Of a stretch of 5,042 nt of DNA, positions 1 through 5,042 are shown one piece after another. Each line of letters begins with the position of its first letter. The first letter of the stretch is position 1. Origin of the DNA: an uncultured Pseudorhodobacter sp. (GTDB taxonomy: Bacteria; Pseudomonadota; Alphaproteobacteria; Rhodobacterales; Rhodobacteraceae); contig CAMFIX010000260.1 in the NCBI GenBank assembly GCA_945952425.1, positions 1 to 5,042 of the forward strand. The letters are read 5' to 3'. The translations under genes and the position numbers were made by a program. Below the pieces are notes generated by a model, which had not been told where the DNA came from, did not search any database, and saw only the letters and a list, made by a program, of their open reading frames with translations.

Positions 1-16
1 GGATATGGAGCCGTGA
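1..16 (+). other. Possible 3' end of an upstream gene (last four codons)
   Basis: In the frame that begins at base 2 the codons read Asp-Met-Glu-Pro and then TGA at 14-16. That TGA overlaps the GTG at 13-15 to give a GTGA stop/start overlap, an arrangement common in tightly packed bacterial operons. This suggests that another plus-strand gene ends here and is translationally coupled to the next one. Only four sense codons are visible, so coding cannot be shown and no product can be named. Confidence 0.3.
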
Positions 17-804
17 CGTCGGAAGAGCTGCGCGCGCTGTCCTTGTCGGACCTGTCGGACGGGCTGGCGGGGGAGGTCTTCTCTGTCGCCGAACTGGCGG
101 CGGCCTATGGCGCGGCGCCCGCGGGCGCGGTGGCGGCGGCTCAGGCGCGGCTGGCGGGCGATGCGCCCTTCCTCTGCGGCATCCCGTTTCGCGGCCAGGG
201 GCTGGTGGCGGAGAACCTGGTCCGGGCGGGCGCGATCCCGTTGGAGGGCGAGGGACCGGCGCCCTTCCGGGTGATCCTGGACTGGGACGGCGCGGTGCTG
301 GCCGAGCCGGTCAGCTTTCGCCCGACGCCGGGGCTCTTGCCGCGGCTGGGCGGGGCGGGCAAGGCCGCGCTGACCGAGGTGCCCGCGATCCGGGCGGCCG
401 AGGTGCGCGACCTGCGGCGCATCCTGCAACCGGCGAGCCTGCGCCGCGGCGAAGACCCCGACCAGGTGCCCCTGCCGCCGCCTGCGCCCGAGATGCGGCT
501 GCCCTGCCGGGTGGGGATGGCGGTCGAGGCGGCTTTGACGGGCTATGACCCGCATCCTTTCGCCCCGCCCTGGCCCGAGTTCGGCCCGGCCTGGGCCAGC
601 GGCACGGCGGGGCTGGACATGCGGAGACGGGCGCGGGCCGACTGGGCCCGGGTGTTCGAAACATTGCCCCTTGTGGCCCTGCCGACGGAGAGCGCGTCGC
701 TGGTGGCCGCGCTCGGCCTGCCCGCGGCACGGGTCGGCGGGGTGATCCTCGCCGCCCGCTGGTTCGCGGATGAGCGCGTCCTTACGGCTGCGGCTCTGGC
801 CTGA
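13..804 (+). CDS. Uncharacterised 263-residue protein
   Basis: This is an intact reading frame with very strong G/C bias at third codon positions, so I take it as a real gene, but I do not recognise the family. The product is rich in Ala, Pro, Leu and Arg. It has no signal peptide and no evident membrane segment, so it is probably cytoplasmic. Visible landmarks are a GIPFRGQGLV stretch near residues 56-65, an LDWDGAVL segment near 89-96, and a Pro-rich linker (PLPPPAPE) near residues 152-159. A helical RRRARADWARVFETL segment near 205-219 is followed by LPTESASLVAAL. The N- and C-terminal stretches faintly recall the edges of amidase-signature proteins, but the Gly/Ser-rich catalytic core is absent, so I assign no function. 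The GTG at 13 is chosen because it forms a GTGA overlap with a stop at 14-16. A GGAG lies only 2 nt before it, which is too close for ideal use, and the frame stays open to the window edge, so a start further upstream is possible. Its last 23 bp overlap the convergent pump gene. Confidence 0.82.
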   Translation: MTSEELRALSLSDLSDGLAGEVFSVAELAAAYGAAPAGAVAAAQARLAGDAPFLCGIPFRGQGLVAENLVRAGAIPLEGEGPAPFRVILDWDGAVLAEPVSFRPTPGLLPRLGGAGKAALTEVPAIRAAEVRDLRRILQPASLRRGEDPDQVPLPPPAPEMRLPCRVGMAVEAALTGYDPHPFAPPWPEFGPAWASGTAGLDMRRRARADWARVFETLPLVALPTESASLVAALGLPAARVGGVILAARWFADERVLTAAALA

Positions 805-3800
805 CCCGGAACACCGCGCAATACAAGGCGGGCGCGAACAGCAGCGTAATCAGCGTCCCCGCGATGATGCCGCCCATCATCGCATAGGCCATCGGCCCCC
901 AGAACACCTGGCGCGAGATCGGGATCAGGGCGAGGCTCGCCGCCGCCGCTGTCAGGAGGATCGGCCGCGCCCGGCTGTCCGACGCCCCCAACACCGCCTG
1001 CCAGCGGCTGAGGCCGGAGGCGACCAGAACCTCGATCTCGTTGATCAGGATGATGGAATTGCGGATCAGGATGCCGACCAAAGCCAGCACGCCGAGGATC
1101 GCCACGAACCCCAAGGGCGCGCCCGAGGGCAGAAGCGCCGCCACCACCCCGATCAGCCCCAAAGGCGCCACCGCCAGCACGATGAACATCAGCCGGAAGC
1201 TTTGCACCTGCGCCATGACCAGCGTCAGCATCACCAAGAGCATGACCGGCACGACGGCGACGATGGGCGCCTGGCTCTCGCCCGAGCTTTCCACAGCGCC
1301 GCCGAGCTCGACCTTGTAGCCCGCGGGCAGGGTGGCCGCAAAGGCCGCGACCTTGGGGCTGAGCGTGCCGACGATGGTCGCGGGCTGCGCCTTGGTCGCG
1401 ATCGCGGCCTTCACCGTGATCGTGGGCACGCGGTCGCGGGTCTGGATCTGCGGCTGCTCGGTCGTCCATTCGATGGAGGCGAAGCTTTGCAAGGGGATCG
1501 CCATGCCCGAGGCATTGCCCAGCTGCAGGCTTTGCAGGCCCGACAGCGAGGCGCGGTCGGCCTCCGACCCGCGGGCCACCACGTCGATCAGCATGCGCCC
1601 GTCGCGCAATTCGGTCACCGTGGCGCCGTCGTAAAGCGAATACAGCGCGCGGGCGACGTCGGTTTGCGTCAGGCCAAGCTGGCGCAGCTTGTCCTGATCC
1701 AGCACCACTTTGGCCACGCGGGCGGGCTCGGACCAATCCAGGCTGACCGATTTCAGCCGGTCATCCCCCGCCATCAGCGCCGCCAGGTCGCGGGCATGGT
1801 CGCGCAGCACCTGCGGATCGGGCCCCGAGATGCGGTATTGCACCGGCTTGCCGACCGGCGGCCCAAGCTCCAGGTATTTGGCGAAGACCTCGACGCCGGT
1901 CAGACCCTTGGAGAAATCCTCCACCGCCGCCTTCAGCGCATCGCGCGCGCCGAGGTCCGGCGTCATGATGACGATCTGCCCGGTGTTGGGGCCCGGTGTC
2001 GGCACATCCAAAGCCAGCACGAAGCGGGGGGCAGAGCGGCCGACATAGGTGCTCCAGTAGCTGGCCTCCTTCCGCGTGGCCAGAAAGCCGTCCAGCTTGG
2101 CCATCACCGCATCCGTCCCGGCAAAGGCGGCGTTCTGGCGCAAAGTCACATCGACGATCAGCTCGGGCCGATCGGAGGTCGGGAAGAACTGCTGTTCCAC
2201 GAAGCGCATCGCCCAGACCGAGACCGCGAAGGCCGCCACCGTCACCCCGATGGTCACCCATTTCGCCGCCATCGCCGCCCGCAGCACCCGGCGGAAGCCT
2301 TTGCGCAGCCGCCCCGGCTCGGGCGAATGATGGGCCATCCTGGCGGGCAGAAGGGTCGAGCCCAGCAGCGGCGAGAACAGGACCGCGACGATCCACGACA
2401 GCACCAGCGAGATCGCGATGACGTAGAAGAGCGAGATCGTATACTCCCCCGCCTTCGACGCATTGAACCCGATGGGGATGAACCCCGCCACGGTCACCAA
2501 GGTGCCCGACAGCATCGGAAAGGCGATGGAGGTCCAGGCGTAGCTCGCGGCCTTTTTCAGGTCGTCGCCCGCCTCAAGCCGCGAAATCATCGTCTCGATG
2601 GCGATCATCGCGTCATCGACCAAGAGGCCCAGGGCGATGATGAGCGCGCCCAGAGAAATCCGCTGCAGGGTGATCCCCATCAGCTCCATCACCACGAAAG
2701 TCAGGGCGAGGACAAGGGGAATGGTCAAGGTGACGACCAGCCCGGCGCGGACGCCGAGGCTCACGAAAGAGACCGCCAGCACGATGACCACCGCCTCGAC
2801 CAGGGCGCGCAGGAAGTGATCGACCGACTCCTCCACCACCTTGGGCTGGTCGGCGACCTTGTGCATCTCGATCCCCACCGGCAGCTGGGCCGCGACGCCC
2901 TCCATCAGCCTTTCGAGCTTGGCCCCGAAGTCGAGGATATTGCCCCCCGCCCGCATCCCCACGATCAGGCTGATCGCGGGCTTGCCGTCATAGCGGATCA
3001 GGGCCGAGGGCGGGTCTTGGTAGCCCGCCGTCACCTCGGCCACGTCGGACAGGGCGAAATAGGTGTCGCCCACGCGCAGGTTGGTATCGGCCACCGCAGA
3101 GGGAGAGGTGAACTGCCCCGTCACCCGCACCAGGATCTGCTCGTCCCCGGTGCGCACCATGCCCGAGGGGACGATGGCGTTCTGCTTGGCCAAAGAGTCC
3201 AGCACCGCCGCCTGGTCCAGCCCCAAGGCCGCCAGCTTGCGGCTGGAGAATTCGATATGCACGACCTGGTCCTGCGTGCCGATCAGATCGACCTTGCCGG
3301 CATCGTCCAGCTGCAAGACCTGCGCCCGGATCGCCTCGACCCGGTCCTGCAGCTCGCGCGGGGTGAAGCCATCGGCGGTGAAGGCGTAGATGTTGCCGTA
3401 GACATCGCCGAAATCGTCGTTGAACGAGAATCCCGCGAATTCCGAGGGCATGTCGGGGCGGATGTCGCTCATCATCTGGCGGACGCGGGTCCAGGTGGCG
3501 CGCACATCCTTGGCATCGTCGCGCAGGTCGACATAGACCACGGTCTGGCCGGGGAAGGTGACAGAGCGGGTGTGCAGAAGGCTGTCGATCTCCTGCAGCT
3601 TTTTCTCGATGCGGTCGGTGACTTGCGTCGCGGTTTCTTCGGCCGTGGCGCCGGGCAAGGCGGCCGAGACGATCATCGTCTTGATGGTGAAGGCCGGATC
3701 TTCCTCGCGCCCGAGCCTCGTATAGGAGAACGCCCCGGCGATGACCGAGACCAGGATCAGATACCAGACCAGAGAGCGGTGCTTCAGCGCCCAGTCGGAG

Positions 3801-3814
3801 AGGTTGAACTTCAT
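782..3814 (-). CDS. RND-family efflux pump, inner-membrane permease subunit (TriC-like)
   Basis: This is a proton-driven, presumably homotrimeric inner-membrane pump that would export small toxic molecules through a tripartite envelope channel. The 1010-residue length is usual for the HAE/AcrB-like RND branch and the frame is unbroken. TM1 lies near residues 14-32, and the first periplasmic porter region at about 33-338. TM2-TM6 fall between about 340 and 485, with Asp400-Asp401 in TM4 (GLLVDDAMIAIE) matching the AcrB D407/D408 proton-relay pair. TM7 is near 518-537, and the second porter region at about 538-848 begins with QQFFPTSDRPEL. TM8-TM12 lie at about 849-997. In TM10 the position of AcrB Lys940 is Arg918 (ILIRNSIILIN). 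RPILLT at 950-955 is the conserved start of TM11. The ATG at 3814 overlaps the adaptor's stop (ATGA) and has GGAG at 3825-3822, 7 nt away. The frame is open further upstream, but that would add about 85 low-complexity Arg/Gly residues lying inside the adaptor gene. The IKTM and SDRPEL stretches and two upstream adaptors recall TriC from memory only. Substrate is unknown. Confidence 0.97.
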   Translation of the reverse strand: MKFNLSDWALKHRSLVWYLILVSVIAGAFSYTRLGREEDPAFTIKTMIVSAALPGATAEETATQVTDRIEKKLQEIDSLLHTRSVTFPGQTVVYVDLRDDAKDVRATWTRVRQMMSDIRPDMPSEFAGFSFNDDFGDVYGNIYAFTADGFTPRELQDRVEAIRAQVLQLDDAGKVDLIGTQDQVVHIEFSSRKLAALGLDQAAVLDSLAKQNAIVPSGMVRTGDEQILVRVTGQFTSPSAVADTNLRVGDTYFALSDVAEVTAGYQDPPSALIRYDGKPAISLIVGMRAGGNILDFGAKLERLMEGVAAQLPVGIEMHKVADQPKVVEESVDHFLRALVEAVVIVLAVSFVSLGVRAGLVVTLTIPLVLALTFVVMELMGITLQRISLGALIIALGLLVDDAMIAIETMISRLEAGDDLKKAASYAWTSIAFPMLSGTLVTVAGFIPIGFNASKAGEYTISLFYVIAISLVLSWIVAVLFSPLLGSTLLPARMAHHSPEPGRLRKGFRRVLRAAMAAKWVTIGVTVAAFAVSVWAMRFVEQQFFPTSDRPELIVDVTLRQNAAFAGTDAVMAKLDGFLATRKEASYWSTYVGRSAPRFVLALDVPTPGPNTGQIVIMTPDLGARDALKAAVEDFSKGLTGVEVFAKYLELGPPVGKPVQYRISGPDPQVLRDHARDLAALMAGDDRLKSVSLDWSEPARVAKVVLDQDKLRQLGLTQTDVARALYSLYDGATVTELRDGRMLIDVVARGSEADRASLSGLQSLQLGNASGMAIPLQSFASIEWTTEQPQIQTRDRVPTITVKAAIATKAQPATIVGTLSPKVAAFAATLPAGYKVELGGAVESSGESQAPIVAVVPVMLLVMLTLVMAQVQSFRLMFIVLAVAPLGLIGVVAALLPSGAPLGFVAILGVLALVGILIRNSIILINEIEVLVASGLSRWQAVLGASDSRARPILLTAAAASLALIPISRQVFWGPMAYAMMGGIIAGTLITLLFAPALYCAVFRVRPEPQP

Positions 3815-4824
3815 TCCCGTGCTCCGACTTCCTGGCCCTCGACGAGCGAATGCACCCCTTTGACGACGACCTCCTGGCCCTCGGCCAGCCCTTCGGTCAC
3901 CACCACCCTGTCGCCCAGCGTGGCGCCCAGCGTCACCGGCAGCTGGTGCGTCTTGCGTCCGGCCTCGACCACCCAGACCTTGCCGTCGGCGATGGCCGAC
4001 AGCGGCAAGGTGATGACCGGGGCGGCATCCGCGGCCAGCTCGGCCCGCACCAGGGCGCCGATGCGCCAAAGGTCGGGCGCCTGCGGCAGGGTCACGCGGA
4101 TGCGGCGCGAGCGGGTGGCGGTGTCGGCCACGGGCTCGATCAGGCGCAGGTGGCCGGTCAGCGGCGCGGCGCCGGTGACGCGGGAGAACAGCGTGAAGGC
4201 CGAACCCTCCGACAGCAGCGAGAGGTAATCGGCCGGCAGGTCCAGCACCGCCTCGCGCCCGGGGCCGAGCGCCAGGGTCACCACCGGCGTGCCGGCGGCG
4301 ACCACCGTGCCGGGCTTGACGGCGATGGCCAGCACGACGCCGTCCTCGGGGGCGGTCAGGGTGCCGAAACCCTCGGCATCCTTGGCGCGGCGCAGGTTGG
4401 CATCGGCGGCGGCGGCCTGGGCCGCGGCGGTGTCGCGGGCCTGCCGCGCGGCATCCAGCGCCTGGGTCGAGGCGACGCCGCGGCTGTTCAGCTCGGTCGT
4501 ACGGTCGAAACTGGCGGCGGCAAGGTCGGCGGCGGCCCGCGCCGAGGCCAAGGCCGCCGTCGCCGCATCGACATCCTCGGACAGGGTCACCTGGTCCAGC
4601 GTGGCCAGAACCTGCCCCTTGGTCACAAGGTCGCCCACCGACAGGTCCAGCCGGGCGATGCGGCCGGCGGTCTGGAAGGCCAGGGCCGACTGGTGCTCGG
4701 CCTCGATCACGCCGGTGAAACTGCGGGCGCGGATCGCGTCCGGAGAGATGATCTCGGTCACCACGGGCCGGGGCGTTTCGGCGAAGACCGGCGTGGCGAG
4801 CAGCAGGAAGAGCAGGGCTTTCAT
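3811..4824 (-). CDS. RND efflux periplasmic adaptor subunit (membrane fusion protein), second of two
   Basis: This adaptor would bridge the RND permease to an outer-membrane channel in the periplasm. The 337-residue product begins with a Sec signal peptide, MKALLFLLLATPVFA, with likely cleavage after residue 15. There is no lipobox cysteine, so it is probably not a lipoprotein. The first half of the lipoyl domain is at about 42-78 (ALAFQTAGRIARLDL). An Ala-rich alpha-helical hairpin follows at about 80-148, the second lipoyl half at about 153-185 (LTAPEDGVV), a beta-barrel at about 190-262, and a membrane-proximal domain at about 268-335. At the hairpin tip Arg108, Leu112 and Ser119 match the R-x3-L-x6-S spacing used by adaptors that dock on TolC-type channels. 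The ATG at 4824 overlaps the stop of the preceding adaptor (ATGA) and has GGAGG at 4836-4832, 7 nt away. Its own stop overlaps the pump's ATG, so the genes should be co-translated at matched levels. Substrate cannot be inferred. Confidence 0.95.
   Translation of the reverse strand: MKALLFLLLATPVFAETPRPVVTEIISPDAIRARSFTGVIEAEHQSALAFQTAGRIARLDLSVGDLVTKGQVLATLDQVTLSEDVDAATAALASARAAADLAAASFDRTTELNSRGVASTQALDAARQARDTAAAQAAAADANLRRAKDAEGFGTLTAPEDGVVLAIAVKPGTVVAAGTPVVTLALGPGREAVLDLPADYLSLLSEGSAFTLFSRVTGAAPLTGHLRLIEPVADTATRSRRIRVTLPQAPDLWRIGALVRAELAADAAPVITLPLSAIADGKVWVVEAGRKTHQLPVTLGATLGDRVVVTEGLAEGQEVVVKGVHSLVEGQEVGARE
3822..3825 (-). promoter_or_regulatory. Shine-Dalgarno for the RND pump gene
   Basis: Reading the minus strand, GGAG (context CGGAG) sits 7 nt before the ATG at 3814-3812, inside the final codons of the adaptor gene. 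It decides the pump start in favour of the ATGA-overlapping ATG over the open frame further upstream. Confidence 0.75.
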
Positions 4825-5042
4825 GGCGCAGCCTCCACGACGCGACCGGGATACATCATCTGGCTGCCCGCCCCCACGACGACATCCCCGGCCTGCAACC
4901 CCGAAGCCACCAGCACCTCGCCCGCGGCATAGGACGCCACCGTGATCGGCGCCAGCGCCACGGCATGGGTCGAAGGATCGACACGCCAGACGGCGGGGCC
5001 ATCGGCACTGGCCGTCAGCGCCTCCCAGGGCAGGTGGATGAC
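4821..5042 (-). CDS. RND efflux periplasmic adaptor subunit, first of two (C-terminal 73 residues, cut by window edge)
   Basis: The minus-strand frame that runs in from the right edge and stops with TGA at 4823-4821 encodes 73 residues typical of the end of an RND adaptor. It starts with HLPWEALTASADGPAVWRVD, which resembles the beta-strands and turn of the last beta-barrel/membrane-proximal segment. It then has VALAPITVASYAAGEVLVASGL and ends with QAGDVVVGAGSQMMYPGRVV. The same order (a Leu-Pro then Ala/Leu segment, an x-VWVV-type strand, a GL-x-x-GD/GQ-x-VV turn, and a final hydrophobic-Gly-x-x-Val stretch) occurs in the downstream complete adaptor near residues 273-333. The two are clearly different proteins in sequence, not a recent duplicate. 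The stop overlaps the next gene's ATG. The N-terminus, lipoyl and hairpin parts lie beyond 5042, so signal peptide or lipobox status is unknown. Confidence 0.9.
   Translation of the reverse strand, partial: VIHLPWEALTASADGPAVWRVDPSTHAVALAPITVASYAAGEVLVASGLQAGDVVVGAGSQMMYPGRVVEAAP
4832..4836 (-). promoter_or_regulatory. Shine-Dalgarno for the 337-residue adaptor
   Basis: Reading the minus strand, GGAGG sits 7 nt before the ATG at 4824-4822. It lies inside the last codons of the preceding adaptor gene, so ribosomes can both reinitiate at the ATGA overlap and load independently. This supports the chosen start. Confidence 0.8.

Noticed and set aside
141..730. Minus-strand open frames of 93 and 139 codons opposite the unknown plus-strand gene.
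   Set aside because: Both are Arg/Pro/Ala/Ser-rich shadows without recognisable features. The plus-strand frame has the stronger third-position G/C pattern and covers the whole interval.
736..756. A GGCGG...CCGCC inverted repeat just beyond the pump's stop, considered as a terminator.
   Set aside because: The stem is only 5 bp with an 11-base loop, there is no T-run on either strand after it, and it lies within coding sequence of the plus-strand gene. Such short GC stems are expected by chance at this base composition.
543..1736. A minus-strand open frame of 397 codons in another frame over the end of the pump and the unknown gene.
   Set aside because: It is a low-complexity Arg/Ala/Gly/Pro translation, out of frame with the pump, and explained by high GC content. 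There is no sign that the pump is frameshifted into it.
3815..4069. An N-terminal extension of the pump frame by 85 residues, starting at 4069.
   Set aside because: The extra residues are Arg/Gly-rich low complexity, lie wholly inside the adaptor gene and precede the normal MKFNLSDWALKHRSLVWYL start of an RND permease. The ATG at 3814 has the ATGA overlap and a well-spaced GGAG.
770..4228. A plus-strand open frame of 1152 codons lying antisense to the whole pump gene and into the adaptor gene.
   Set aside because: The translation is dominated by His, Gln, Arg, Asp and Gly with no domain or hydrophobic core. This is the usual mirror of a GC-rich gene whose opposite strand lacks stops. The minus strand encodes a full-length, clearly recognisable RND permease.
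3850..4932. A plus-strand open frame of 360 codons opposite the adaptor genes.
   Set aside because: It is a Gly/Arg/Gln/His-rich shadow of the real minus-strand adaptor, which has a signal peptide and all expected domains.

Overview
The window is wholly protein-coding, GC-rich DNA, with almost every third codon position G or C and no intergenic stretch longer than a few bases. Base composition, codon use and the style of the proteins suggest an alphaproteobacterium, most likely of the Rhodobacterales (Rhodobacter/Paracoccus type). This is inference from composition and not a phylogenetic placement.

Layout. Positions 13-804 (+) hold a complete gene of 263 codons for a protein I do not recognise. 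It appears translationally coupled (GTGA) to a gene that ends just inside the left edge. The rest of the window, 5042 down to 782 on the minus strand, is the distal part of a tightly packed efflux operon. Read in the direction of transcription, it holds the last 73 codons of a first periplasmic adaptor (MFP) gene, cut by the right edge. Next comes a complete second adaptor of 337 residues, then a complete RND-family inner-membrane pump of 1010 residues. Both junctions are ATGA stop/start overlaps, each preceded by a good Shine-Dalgarno sequence 7 nt from the ATG.

How the genes work together. Two different adaptors followed by one RND permease is the arrangement of the Pseudomonas TriABC type of tripartite pump, where both adaptors serve one permease. 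The complete adaptor has a signal peptide, a split lipoyl domain around an alpha-helical hairpin, and an R-x3-L-x6-S pattern at the hairpin tip of the kind that docks on TolC-like outer-membrane channels. No outer-membrane factor and no regulator lie in the window; they would be upstream (beyond 5042) or elsewhere. The substrate cannot be read from the sequence.

The pump gene and the unknown gene converge and overlap tail to tail by 23 bp (782-804), with no recognisable terminator between them. I found no RNA gene, mobile element, CRISPR array or long repeat. Nothing here amounts to a clearly undescribed system. The points most worth a second look are the unrecognised 263-residue protein, the dual-adaptor organisation, the Arg in place of the usual TM10 Lys of the proton relay, and the overlapping convergent 3' ends.
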